From Panicum virgatum (taxonomy: Eukaryota; Streptophyta; Magnoliopsida; Poales; Poaceae): a stretch of DNA of 64,000 bases. Shown one piece after another: positions 41,399 through 52,944 of the stretch. The position numbers were made by a program, and so were the translations under genes. The number at the start of each line of letters is the position of its first letter. Positions within the stretch are counted from its first letter, which is position 1. A model generated the notes under the pieces. The model was not told the origin of the DNA. It saw nothing but the letters and a program-made list of their open reading frames with translations, and made no database searches. Location: contig NC_053153.1 of the NCBI RefSeq assembly GCF_016808335.1, positions 18,673,033 to 18,737,032 on the forward strand, given 5' to 3'.

Positions 41399-44300
41399 CT
41401 GGCCAATTGTAGAACACTAGGATGATTGGCGCGCTAATGCCGCGCCGGTTAGGAAAGCGTGGATGGTCCGTGTTGTCATCATGTATAATACCTTCCAATT
41501 GTATTTCAGTGTATCCATTTAAAATGCACGTTAATTATTTTGTTTGAAACGAACCAGCAATTAAGAAAAGGCAAGGCCAGCTGGTATGAAACGTAATATT
41601 ATAACCATAATGATGGCCTAATAGCAAGTTATTCAGATCGGCAAAGGCTAAAGAAAGATGTATTGGTTGAGTAAATTGTAAAGAGTTATATGATTTATAA
41701 AGCACAAACAAAATGTTACGTAGAATATGAAACAGTAGCATCTTGTGTAGGAAAGCAAGAGGTTTTAACATATTAGAACCTTCTTTGTGATAATAAAATT
41801 GAAAGCTCACTTCAACGGCACAGTTTCTGCATTAATGCAAATGATATCTTTCACCTTTTAAAAATCTAATCATATGTGAAAGGGTTTCAGTTCACCACAG
41901 CTGTGAAAATCAAACAACCAAGAACTAACAATAGCTCGCATATATGGTGAAAGGTAGAGATGAATAAGTTTCAGTGTACGGCTGCTTCAGGCTTTCCGTG
42001 CGTGCCTTCATGTTCTTTTATCGATAGACGAAAAAAACATGATCTAATAAATGAATGTTGAGGCTTGGTTCTTAGACAGTCATGTGATATTTGTAAACAA
42101 AACCACATTAATACATTGGCCACGTAAACTAAATCAGGCGAGTTATGTGAAAAAAATATTTATTTATTATTAGTGGCAGGGTGCCTTGGTCAGCTTGACC
42201 AGGACCTTGAGCACCTCGAGCATCAGTAGCTGTCTTGCCTTTAGCTGTCTTGCCTTAATTGTAAAACAATGTCTTCAATTTAGTTACCCAATCAGTTTTT
42301 TTATCAGTCAGCACATTATACCTAAAACCCAAAAACTGAATCCAAGAGGCAGGATATCTGGATCGTTGACTCCAAGATATGCTCTCGTCTCCCATCGCAG
42401 CAAAAATGACTAAATACAAAGAAATTAAATATGAAACAATATAGGAATGCATTAACTGATAAAATAATTATAGTTAAATATGTTGATTAGGCTACAAAAT
42501 TTGATTAGATCATGGTGTTGTCAAACTTTTAGTAACACCAGGGACAGTTGACTGTTGACCTCCTAACTTCCATTTTCTGAACACTGCTCCCTACAAAGTT
42601 CAACAAAACTTAAGAACAGATGCAACTCTGAGCGCTTGCTGCTCTTTAGTCATAAATAGAGACATTACATTATGATGGTAGATGACTATGGCTGTAAATA
42701 TTTTGTTGTCAATCAATCAGTGTGTAGAAGAATAAAACCGTGCTTAACTGGCCATCTACTTATCCAAGAAACAATTTATAATATTATAAAAAACACTTAT
42801 GAGGTATACAAATACAAAATACAGAGTATTGCAGGGCATTGAACTGAAACCTCTTGAGCAAATAATCGTCTCTGATTTTTGGCTTTTTGGATGCAACTTT
42901 CTTGAATAAATAGGAGCAAACAGTCCTCATTCTGGTATTTCTCAAGACAAAAGTACTATGTTTAGGCAATTAAATTAATGGTAGGAAATAAATGTAGGAA
43001 GAAATCATACGAATAATGGTGGACATATAACAATGTAATCAGCTATATTGTAGGATGACAGAAATATTTCATATAGCCTGTTAACATGCATATGGGATTT
43101 GGCCTTTGATTTTTCATTTGCTTGCTCCATCATCCCTGAATTGAGTCATTCATGGAGTTTGGATTTCAGTACAACCTGACATACTACTAAGAACTCAATA
43201 TCAACCGGAGAAGGGAAAGCGCATCAATATTAGCCAATCTGTTAGGCAGAATGAGGACTAAAAACTCAAGTATCAACTGGAGAAGGGAAAGGGCATCAAT
43301 AGTAAAAACTCTTGCAGTGTAGGAAGTGCAGCTGCAGCATCAATATTAGCCAATCTGTTAGTCACTTGGCATCTGCAAAAGTAAAGATTCAATTAGCTTA
43401 TTCGGCAAGAACCTGAATATGTTTAAACCAACAGATGACACTGGCAGCATGTGTGTCGGAACCTTGAGCAGCCCAAAGGCATAGAAATTAGGCTCCCTTG
43501 TCATATAGTCATGAACAGATAGTGTTGCCAATCTGATAGCACTCGACGACAGCATGAGATATGAATTGGGGACTGCAGAGGAGGCTCGATAGTGCTGACT
43601 GTGGACAGGAGTGTGGCCAATGTGTTGATAGCGTCGGGCAGACAGGCACTGCCTAAAAAGGCAGCACCGTAGGAGCAAGGAGGGGGAAGCGGAGAAGTGG
43701 AGTCGCAAAAAAATAGCCTGAACGAAAGCTGAAGGCCTAGACCCTCGGACGACATGGGCCTAAATTGAGGTGGATGACCACCGGCGAAACGGAAGTCGTC
43801 GCCCTTCGCCGACAGCGCCGCGGCACCGTGTTCCTCTTGAGCCACCGCATCTCACTAGCGCACCGTGCAGCTCGGCAGCCTCGGCCAATCCGACAGCCTC
43901 TATGGAAGTGGAAGTGAATGGTTGTGCTCCTATCGGCGGAGAGAAGGCGACAGGTGCGGGCGACAATGGGGACATCGGATTTGCTTTCGGTGGAGGGGCG
44001 GAGGAGGCGAGAAATTGGGTTGAGAAATATGACAACAGCCCAAGATGTCTTCTGTCCTCAATTTCATGGCGAGACACGAGCGACAGTCCTGGACACGCGG
44101 CAGGCAAGCGCAACTCTCTTCGAATGTTTCTGCGAACCAGACGCGATGTCCAACAGGTAGACACAATTAATCTATGACACGCGCCATCATTCAATTTGTC
44201 AACAGTGCGTGAATGCTCCGCAGGCCTCCAAAACTTCCAGCGATATAGATTTACATATAATGTTATTTTCATTGTAGTTTTTCTAAATAAACGCCACAAA

Positions 44301-44502
44301 GAAAAATTACTTTGTTTTGCTCTATCTAATATCCCTAGGCCAACATGCTCTGTTTGTGTAGTTCATCTATACTATAAAATTAAAATAATTGAAAATACTT
44401 CTCACTAAGACTCCTAGTACCCCTCATAGGTGGCCCTACTTGTCAGATATGGAGATTTGACGAAAGGGTAGGGACCCATATTTTTGCATGGAAGGTTTGA
44501 TC
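41399..44502. repeat. Gene-poor spacer with small local duplications
   Basis: No gene was recognised. A unit with CAACTGGAGAAGGGAAAGGG and GCATCAATATTAGCCAATCT occurs two to three times between 43200 and 43365. The block 43760-44180 has higher GC and a 135-codon open frame on the plus strand without recognisable domain; I do not call it a gene. 42160-42470 is likewise unassigned. Confidence 0.45.
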
Positions 44503-44520
44503 AAGGCTTTTGCAATCGAA

Positions 44521-44831
44521 GAGTTGGCAAAGGCGCCGGGTGCGCGCCCACGCCCGCCCGCGTTCGAGTCTTGACTCCCGCGGGTGCACACCGGGGTTTT
44601 TCCCCAGTTTATTCCAGATCCCAGTTTGAATTGCGCCTCACACGCGGATGGCCCACAATGGTTAGAGTGACGTGCCCGTCACACTCGGAGTCCGGTGGTG
44701 ACTTTGGAGATCTCTCAGCCACGTGCATTCCTAGATATAGGTGTAGGTTTAGCTCGCGCACAGTGTGGGTGTGTGAGTGTGGTGTTGGTGTGAGTTTGTG
44801 CTTGTATTTGAAGGGTTGAGGTTTAAAAAAA
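44521..44831 (+). mobile_element. SINE-like retroposon with 18-bp target duplication
   Basis: The sequence AAGGCTTTTGCAATCGAA stands on both sides (44503-44520 and 44832-44849) as a perfect 18-bp duplication. The body starts GAGTTGGCAAAGGCGCCGGG, has a B-box-like CGTTCGAGTC, and ends in T/G-rich DNA plus a short A run. The length (311 bp), A tail and long duplication mark L1-type reverse transcription of a Pol III-like RNA. The open frames in it (44484-44819) are chance. Confidence 0.8.
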
Positions 44832-45371
44832 AAGGCTTTTGCAATCGAAAAAAGTATAGTACAGTACAGGATTTTTCACAACCACAGCTGTGCATATGGA
44901 TTCACCACGATATCAGTATATTTTCACGAGGCACGGCTCCACCTCCACTGCACGTCTGCATCCCTTTGGAAGTAGATATAAAGGTCACATAAATTGCGCA
45001 AGGCGGATACATGTACCTACAGAGCAGACGAAAGTTAGTTTCGTGATATGAACACTTAAGCTGCTTGCCTATGCAGCGAGCACCTTGGTATGCACTTCGG
45101 CACACCTATGCCAACAATTTGATTTTTGTATTTTGGATATGGCTGAGCGCGCAGTCCCCATGAAGACTGAAGTCGAAGGCATTGAATATTTTGGAACCAG
45201 AAAGGCACCGGCTGGGCTTCTGATCTGCTAATCCGAACCTTAACCTTGGCAAAATTCCTTTATAATCACTGCTGAAAACATCAGCATCGTCATGATTTCA
45301 GCTTGTTCCAAAGATAGGTTGCTGATCTGATGATTGGGTCAGCTGACGAACCTTCTGCGAATGCTTCCAAA

Positions 45372-45659
45372 GGCTGTGTTTAGATGGGATGAAAAGTGAG
45401 GAGAAAAAGTCACATCAGTCACTATAGCACACTGTAGCATTTTTTGTTTGTTTGTGGTAAATATTATCATACCATGACCTAACTAGGCTCAAAAGATTCG
45501 TCTCGCAACGTACATCAAAAATATGCAATTAGTTTTTTTATTTAACTACATTTAGTACTCCATGCATGAGTCATTTGCTATATTTAATGTTTCGATGTGA
45601 TAGGGGATGTGATGGAAAATTTGGAAAGTTTGGAAATTTTGTGGGATCTAAACACACCC
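45372..45659. mobile_element. 288-bp MITE in the last exon of the exonuclease gene
   Basis: Ends GGCTGTGTTTAGAT and GGGTGTGTTTAGAT (from the right), flanked by AAA (45369-45371 and 45660-45662). It is the same family as 37159-37391. Its minus-strand reading begins with a GT and ends with ...ACACAG, so the termini could act as splice signals. Confidence 0.8.
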
Positions 45660-45934
45660 AAAGCCGAGCTTTGTGAATTTTGTCCCATCATCCTGAGGCA
45701 GTAACAGTAAGTGACAGGAATTTATCCAGGGAGAAGCATAAAATGAGCGCACTTTTAGCTGTAGTAACTAAAAAGATATGGTGCCAAGTTTTAAGTCACC
45801 TGCGACTTCTGAAATACAAGGTCAGCTATCTTGAAAGGAACCATATAACAAGGAAGATTAGAACGCAGTGTGGCCTACAGTGGAGGAAAAGAGTGGTTTA
45901 CAGCCTTACAGGTGGTCTCTTAAAAATTAGAAAG

Positions 45935-46024
45935 GAAGCAAGACTTTTTCACAGAAATAACGATAAAAAATACTAGGCGGAAGCAAGATTTTTTCACAGA
46001 AATAACGATAAAAAAATACTAGGC
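45935..46024. repeat. ~45-bp tandem duplication over an exon edge
   Basis: GAAGCAAGA.TTTTTCACAGAA...AAAAATACTAGGC occurs twice in a row. The second copy includes the 3' edge of the 46020-46064 exon, so its splice donor region is duplicated. Confidence 0.7.
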
Positions 46025-46122
46025 TTTCGCAAAAGATTGCCTGTTCCGCTTGAGATATCAGAACCTGGGAAGAGCCACATAAACACAGTTCAATGATATC
46101 GTTTCATAAACTAAAATAAATT

Positions 46123-47272
46123 GAGTTAAATACACCCGCGGCCCTCGAACTTGTCCTGAGGTGTCATTTAGGTCCACGAACTCGCAAAATCGAAATCTGC
46201 CACCCTGAACTTGTTAAGTTGTGTCACTTTAGTCCATAACCCTTGACATAGCGCCATGTGGCATGAATATATGCAAAAAAACACCTCCGAAGTTGCTATC
46301 TTCTACCTTCACCCCCTCCCTCTCATTCTCTCTCTCTCTCTCTCTCACGCCTCCTCTGCTTCCTCCGCAGTGCGTGGAGCTCACCGTCACCCCCTGCCTC
46401 CTTGCCTTCCACTGGAGCTCGCGGACGCCGCCGCCCCCTAGAGCTCGTGGCCGCCGCCTTGGAGCTCGCGGACTTTGCGCTCGCCACTTGTGGCCGCCGC
46501 GGACTACGCGCTCGCCGCCGCCCCTGGCTCACCACTCGCCCGGGGCAGGAGTGGGGGGGACCGGCCGGCGGAGCGCTCGACGTGCCCGCCCGCGGCAGCG
46601 GAGGGCGCATCGTCCTGCTCACCCACGGCGGCGGAGGAAGCGGCGGCGTGCTTGCCTGCGGCCGTGAAGCGCCCGGCGGAGCGAGCGCCAGCGGGCTCGC
46701 CAACGGGGCCGGAGCACCCGGGCGAACTCACGTCGGTGTGCTCGCCTAGCCCGCGCTGGGAGGTCCCGGCGGAGGGCCTGGCGGAGCACGCGTCGGCGTG
46801 CGGGCCCGCAGTGGCAGAGGGGCCGGCGGAGCGCGCGCCGCGTGCTCGCCTGCGGCGGCGGAGGGCCCGACGGAGCGCGTCGGCATGCTTGCCCGCAGGA
46901 GCTCTTCCTCGAGTTCGCGGGGGAGGGGGGGCGCTCGCCGACGTCGCGGCCAGGAGCGGCTGGGCGAGCGCGTCATCCGGGCGTACACCGCGGACGTGGC
47001 CCCTCGGCGGCATGCCGGCGTTCATGGCGCCCAAGGTGGCGTGTGGGGAGGAGCAAGGCCCCGCTGCACGCTGGACACGAAGCTTTTGAGGATGTAGATA
47101 TAGAAGATGGTAAAATTTAAGGGCTTTTTTGCATATATTCATGCCCCTTGAAGGGTTATGGATCTAAGTGGCACAATTTAACAAGTTTAGGGTGTCAGAT
47201 TTCGATTTTGCGAGTTCATGGACCTAAGTGGCACCTGAGGACAAGTTCGAGGGCCGCTGGTGTATTTAACTC
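46123..47272. mobile_element. 1.15-kb Pack-MULE-like element in an intron
   Basis: Inverted repeats of about 185 bp (46123-46310 and about 47085-47272) start GAGTTAAATACACC and share CTCGAACTTGTCCT and CTCGCAAAATCGAAATCTG. They are flanked by AAATAAATT (46114-46122) and AAATACATT (47273-47281), 8 of 9 matching. The interior (46330-47085) begins with a CT run and is extremely GC-rich. It holds open frames of Ala/Arg/Pro repeats with no known domain. Long-TIR MULEs with GC-rich interiors often carry captured gene pieces. The donor gene could not be identified. Confidence 0.8.
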
Positions 47273-47281
47273 AAATACATT

Positions 47282-48241
47282 CTATTTGACAAGAGAACAA
47301 TGATATCAATAATCAAGAAGATGCCAGATAAATTTAAGTGCACGACACAAATTATATTTAGATTTTCAGGTGGTTGAAAAAATTGATTGCTGAAAGAAAA
47401 GGGAACCATATAACCAAATGAAGTGAAATCATATCAGCATTTTTGCTAGAGTTCTGTGCAAAGACACGTGTAGATGCATACATGCAGACAAAGGAGAGGA
47501 GTTATTATGCACACCCTATATTAGTGCACACCTTACCTGTTTAATTCTTTCATCTCCGACTTCATCCACAGATCTCAGTAGATTCTCTAAGGAACCTATT
47601 TAAAAATTTAAAAAAAATAAGAAACATCATTGCTGTGCTTTTGGAACCTCCCAAAATAATCAGGGTGACAGATATGCTGAATGTTCCCTAAGAAAAGCTT
47701 AAAAAACAAGACTAAGCAGGTGAATGATCTATAAAAGACTGAGGTGGGTTCATGAAGGGACCTTGGTAATCTTTTCATAATGGCACAGTGGTGTGGGCGC
47801 AAGATATTCTAAAATCTATCCACCTTTTATAGCATGTGTACTTAGATCAATCAGTTTGCATCAACGCCAAATCCAAAAATTTAAACTCTGATGCAGCATA
47901 CAAGTCTTAAACTAATTAATCAAGATTTTATATTAGTCTTCAAGTGCAACTTTTTTTAAAGACACTAAGAAACATACCAAACTTAGTTACCAGCTTCACT
48001 GCATTAACATCTCCAATGCCCTCAACTCCTGCAAAAGAAAGTGTTTCCAGTCACATCATAAGCATCTCACAAATGGGTTCCAGCAAAGAAAAATTCATAT
48101 CAGAGAGATGCATTGGGGAAAGGAATGATGAATAATCACTGGTAACTGTGTTGTTTTTTTGGGAATGTTAACAGTTATAATTAGAAGATAATTTTTGGCA
48201 CAGAAGGATTTGCATTTGTATTAAAAAGGTTGGTAGACTTA
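47282..48241. other. Introns and flank of the exonuclease fragment
   Basis: Apart from the two exons at 47537-47595 and 47978-48028, this stretch is AT-rich intron DNA. It ends at the TTA duplication of the Harbinger element. No further exon was recognised at 48029-48241 or at 52384-52900 on the far side. Confidence 0.5.
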
Positions 48242-48601
48242 GGGGGTGTTTGGGAGAGCTCCACTCCATCAAATTTGGCTCCACTCCAAGAAAAAATACC
48301 CAAACATCCCAACTAGCTCCACTCCACTCCACCAAATATTGGCTCCACTCCACCTTTTTTTGGGAGCTCCTCAAGAGGTGCTCCACCAATTCTTGGAGCT
48401 GGTGGAGTTCATGAAAATTACCCACCATGACATCTATTACAGAGGAAAAAAATGTTTCGCTGGTCAAAAAAATGCACTGACCGTCGCCCCCTCCCCGAGA
48501 CCGTTTGTCTCTCGTCCCGTTCCCCCCTCGCGCCCCCCTCAACCCTAGCGCCGCCACCTGCATCGCTGCGCCTGCTGCTGCATCGCGCCGCCGCTGGCCA
48601 A

Positions 48602-50306
48602 ATGGTCGGGCGAGAAGCTCCGCTGTCGAGCGCCGCCGACGACTTGCCCAACCTCGTCGCCGAAGCCCACGCCGCGCAGCTCCAGTTCGTGTCCTCCGTT
48701 GGATCCGCCCTCGGTTCAGCTCCAGTTGCGGTAGGCCATGGCGGCCATGGAGGCGGCGGCCGGAGATCCGCCCTGGGTTTGGCCGGCGGCGGCCGTGGAT
48801 CTACGAGAGTGAGGGGCATCGGTCGTGGGCGAGGCCAAGGAGGCGCCGCTGCCCAAGGGGACGTCCGGGCGCTGGGCAGGGGACGCGCCGTCCCTGCTGT
48901 CGTTCAAGGCGACGGGCCGCCTCTAGGCAGCGGCCAGGGGGACGGTGCCCCGCACGACGCTGCCGGCGACCAAAGCCAGGCATTCCGCGCACCGCGTCCT
49001 GCTCCTGCAACAACCAATCGAACCAAAAAGAAAGTGACTGAGGTATTGTGCTTATACGATACTGATTGTTATGTAGCAAGAATAGTACCATGAGTAAGGC
49101 CTGGTGCTATTCATATCTAAACAAGTGTTTTTTGTTCAAAATTATTCTGTTGCATGAACAGCATAGTAGATTTGGTGATTTCATAGTGATTTTGGAAAGT
49201 TTAAATACTAGCTGGATGTGCGCCTTTTATTTCAAAATCATTGACGACTTAGCAATTGTGAATGCAACTAGCTTCTGAAATCCATGTACTTTGTGATGCC
49301 ATTAATTAGGGTGATTCAATGGATTGGAACGATGAGTATATTGCCCATGTTTGTAAGTTATTTGCACAACAAGTGCTCAGAGGGAATAGACCCAATACCC
49401 ATTTGAATGCCGTAGGCTATGATGAGGTGATCGCAATGTTTAAGCAAATCACAGACATTGAGTTGACTAGGCGCCAACTCAAGAACAAGTGGGATAAATT
49501 GAAGCCCGATTATACTGCATGGCAAAAATTGATGAGAAGGCAAACTGGAACAGGATTTGATAGTGCTAGAGGTGTGATTGTAATGGATGATGAGTGGTGG
49601 AAAAAGGCAAGAAAGGTGAGGATCAACAAATTTCAGTAGTATTGTGTGATTGAAAATTATTATTTATTGCTTACTGACATGTCTTTTGTTGTTTCTTTTG
49701 CAATAGGAAATTCCTGGATATGTCAAGTTTAGAAAGAAACCATTGCAGAATTTAGAGGAGCTTAAGGTTATGTTTTCTGACATCATTAGTGATGAATCCG
49801 ATCATTGGAATCCTATGAGTCAAAACCCTATCATACCTGAGGAGACCCAAGGTGGCTTTGGAGTTGATGATGAAGAAATTGAAGATGGCCAAATGGCCGA
49901 AGATGCTGATGTTGTCCCCTTGGATGAAAACAATGAGGCTGATGCTGATGCTGATGAGGTTTTGGAGATTTCTCCATCTTTGGGTAACGCAAAGAGAAGA
50001 ACTCGGGTCATTGTTGACAAAGGGAAGAAATAAAAAACAAAAACAGCACTTGTTATTCAAGAACAAATCACTAAGATTGCTGAATCGGCCTCTTCTTTTA
50101 CATCAAAAAAATCAAGTGATGTGACTGTGCAACAAATCATGGAACTAGTTTTGGATTGTGGCGCGGACTATGGCACTGATGAGCACTACATTGCCACAGA
50201 GTTGTTTGTCAAAAAGGACCAGAGGGACATGTTCTTGACCCTTCCAACTAGAGAGATTAGGTTTAATTGACTTAGGAGAAAGTATCATGCCAAGTATGGA
50301 AATTGA
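48602..50306 (+). pseudogene. Harbinger ORF1 (Myb/SANT-like DNA-binding protein) with premature stops
   Basis: Exons 48602-49042, 49310-49615 and 49707 onward join in phase 0. The Gly/Arg-rich first exon is followed by the Myb/SANT-like (trihelix-type) domain: WNDEYIAHVCKLFAQQVLRG, LTRRQLKNKWDKLKPDY, GTGFDSARGVIVMDDEWW. An acidic region follows. In frame, TAA at 50031-50033 follows DKGKK and TGA at 50268-50270 follows IRFN. Conserved-looking sequence (IMELVLDCGADYGTDEHYIA, LFVKKDQRDMFLTL) continues past the first stop to a last TGA near 50304. ORF1 normally helps the transposase bind DNA and enter the nucleus. Confidence 0.85.
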
Positions 50307-50529
50307 TCCATACTTGCTAGTTTTATCTTATTCTTGTTCAAGAACTATGTTGTAATGCTATTTGGTCATACTAGCTAATACTATTTTATTTCGAAGTAAT
50401 GTAATAATTTCTTATGGTTGTTAATTATTGGTCTTGATGTTCCATCTACATTTCTGTAATAATTTCTTTTCATTGTTGGTTCAAGAACTATGGTCTCATA
50501 TCTGATCTTTTCCTTCTCATGAGTTGCAG

Positions 50530-51837
50530 GAGTCTGAAAGTGACACTGAATCTGAAGACTCTACTGAAAGTGAGAGCGAGGAGTTTTGCAAATTGGTAAA
50601 CTCCGCTGCCCAAATCACTCAAATCTATGTTGATATGTACCTCGACAAAAATCCACAAGGACATCCATCCTTAGTGGCATGGGCTGGTTGCTAGAGACAT
50701 TGAGGACTCCGGGTGAGTGCCATACACAGCTGAGGATGAACACATAAATTTTCTTGGACCTACATGATTTGTTGGTAGCTAACTATGGTCTCATGCCATC
50801 CATGCATATGAATACTTATGAGATGCTTGCTATTTTTCTTTTGGTATGTGCTGGAAATGAGTCCAATAGGAAAACCCAAAATAGGTTTAAACACTCGGGA
50901 GAAACCATAAGTAGAAAATTTCATGAGGTTCTAGATTCTGTGATGGACATGGCACATGATTTCATTCGACCAAAAGATCCCAACTTTCGAGCTGTTCATA
51001 AGAGGATCAGAGATGATAGAAGAGCATATCCTCATTTTAAAGATTGTATTGGTGCTCTTGATGGAACTCACATTCGTGTCACTTTCACCTGAGGAGCAAG
51101 TTAGATACATTGGAAAATCCGGAATGCCTACTCAGAATGTGCTAGCTGTTTGTGACTTTGACATGTGTTTCACTTATGTGGCAACGGGCCAACCGGGAGC
51201 TATGCATGACACAAGTGTGTTATACAATGCACTAAGAGTGGATGAGGAATTTTTCCCTCATCCTCCACGAGGTAACACAATTATATATGTTGTCTACTTC
51301 TGCTAGTTGTTCAATTGGTTTTGGAATTTAAAAATACTAATGTAATGCTCTTTATGTGTAGGCAAATATTATGCTGTTGATGCGGGATATCCTAATCGCC
51401 CCGGTTATCTTGCTCCTTACAAGGGTGAAAGATATCATTTACCAGAATGGCATAGAAGTATGGAACCCAATACTCCAATGGAGAAATTTAATCGTGTTCA
51501 CTCATCTATCCGCAATGTTATTGAGAGATCATTTGGATTATTGAAAATGAAGTGGAATATTCTATACAAGATGCCGTCCTATCCAATGCACACCCAAAAA
51601 ATGATTGTGGTGGCTACAATGGTGCTTCATAATTACATTCGTGAGCATGGAGGTGAGGATCCTGACTTTGCTAGGTTTGATCGTGAACCAAATTTTGTTC
51701 CTACAATACCAGAACGGTTTAACAAATATGCAGTTCCTCCATCGGCATCTGATGGGACGACTTTCTATAGAAATGCTAGATGCATGGATGAATTCCGTGA
51801 TGCCATAGCCACTGATTTAGCTAGTTCTTGGCGCTAG
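50530..51837 (+). pseudogene. Harbinger transposase (DDE_Tnp_4), one nonsense and one frameshift
   Basis: The upstream part (from the acceptor near 50530) has Ser/Glu-rich sequence. Around 50682-50760 the motif GWLLETLRTPGECHTQLRMN is followed by a TAA where a codon of the helical domain is expected. The frame 50754-51092 holds LDLHDLLVANYGLMPSMHMN and DCIGALDGTHI (first catalytic Asp). Around 51080 one base is missing, and the reading continues one frame over as PEEQVRYIGKSGMPTQNVLA, FTYVATGQPGAMHD (second Asp). An intron (51272-51361) leads to YYAVDAGYPNRPGYLAPYKG and FNRVHSSIRNVIERSFGLLK (the Glu), ending at 51837. The catalytic triad is present, but the protein cannot be made. Confidence 0.88.
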
Positions 51838-52383
51838 ATTAATATTTTTGTAATGATACATTGTACCTGGATGTTGGATGGTTTTTCTTTGTATCTCCTT
51901 AATGCAAGATGACATTGTACTTGCCATGGTCACTCTAGCTGATTGTTAATTATTTTCCTTTTTTTCGTCATGGTGTACTTTATAAACAAATAGGCAAATG
52001 CAACCGTGCAAATGAGTACAGATAATAGCGACACAACACAGCAGGAAAAGAAAAAAATAAAAAAAAAATGTAGAAGAGGCCACGTAGATGTCCACAGCAC
52101 AGCATAGGCGACTAGCAAAAAAAAAAGCGCCTGCTACGCATAGCCCAGCCCAGCAACGAGCTCAAAAAAAATGTGGTGGAGCAGGCCCATGAGAGGAGGT
52201 GGAGAGGCCCAGATGCTGGAGCAGGCCCACGAGAGGAGGTGGAGTGGAGCTACAAAATATCCAAACAGATTGGAGTGGAGTGGAGTTGGTGGAGTGGAGC
52301 TACAGAATAACCAAACAGATTGGAGTGGAGTTGGTGGAGTGGAGTGTCAGTTTTGGGAGTGGAGTGCTCCCAAACAGGCCTTA

Positions 52384-52944
52384 GTATGGTCCAAATTTTA
52401 CTTTTATACTTTCAGTCTTACCAGCAAGTCCAAAGTTGCAATGGAATGGCCATCACATCCATGCTAGTGGTAGGAGAACAGGATCAGAATGCTTCAGGTA
52501 ATAAACCATACACAAGAACTCAAAGAAATAATTATTACAACAATGCAACGCAGAAACATGGAGTGCAGATAGTTTCCAGCCATTATGTTTAACATATAGA
52601 GTGGAAATCACTGATAGGAAACAGGATGCATCAATAAATGGAGAAATTCATCCAAAGTATCTTGGGTGATAAGAACATAGAACCAACTCAAGACAGCCAA
52701 GGAATCTAGCATGCAAAGAAAGATAACAAAAACTTAACCACTTTGCGCACATTAATAAAAAGTAAAGCCTGAATTGGCAGCAAATATGAGTATATGACAT
52801 AACTATAACAGGAACCACCAATATTCACCACAAAGACCTGATGATTAAGGAAATAGTTTGAATTAGATGGCTGATATGATGGAAAGTGTCCAACATAAAA
52901 GGTTTCACGGTACAGAACAATACAAATTCATTTTATGATTGTTT
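52384..52944. other. 3' flank of the PPR gene
   Basis: AT-rich DNA between the Harbinger element and the PPR stop codon at 52945. It is likely 3' UTR of the PPR gene plus spacer. No coding exon was recognised. Confidence 0.5.

Larger units (their letters stand above)
45290..48028 (-). pseudogene. 3' exons of a DNA polymerase I-type 5'-3' exonuclease gene, last exon hit by a MITE
   Basis: Exons read: 47978-48028 (VEGIGDVNAVKLVTKFG), 47537-47595 (LENLLRSVDEVGDERIKQ), 46020-46064 (VLISQAEQAILCESL), 45800-45874 (ATLRSNLPCYMVPFK...) and a last exon from 45692 to the TGA at 45290-45292 (AEGSSADPIIRSATYLWNKL). Phases agree throughout. This is the H3TH region and C-terminus of the plant homologue of the Pol I 5'-3' exonuclease (flap nuclease) domain, probably organellar. 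The last exon is split by a 288-bp MITE, and the two halves do not rejoin in the expected frame. The catalytic N-terminal exons were not found up to the neighbouring PPR gene. A dead 3' fragment is most likely. Confidence 0.8.
48242..52380 (+). mobile_element. 4.14-kb PIF/Harbinger element, full length, inactivated
   Basis: Inverted ends GGGGGTGTTTGGGAGAGCTC (left) and GGCCTGTTTGGGAGCACTCC (right, reversed) are flanked by TTA at 48239-48241 and 52381-52383, the classical 3-bp Harbinger duplication. Subterminal DNA is packed with GGAGTGGAG/CTCCACTCC words. On the plus strand lie the Myb/SANT ORF1 (48602-50270) and the DDE_Tnp_4 transposase (50530-51837). Both carry stops or a frameshift. This is the standard two-gene layout of autonomous PIF/Harbinger elements. 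Confidence 0.95.

Noticed and set aside
43770..44177. 135-codon plus-strand frame
   Set aside because: Moderate GC and an ATG, but no domain, no splice support and frames of similar length on the other strand.
44484..44819. 111-codon frame
   Set aside because: Falls inside the SINE-like retroposon.
46475..47142. Alanine/arginine-rich open frames on both strands
   Set aside because: Low-complexity product of the GC-rich core of the Pack-MULE-like element; no start context, splice or domain evidence.
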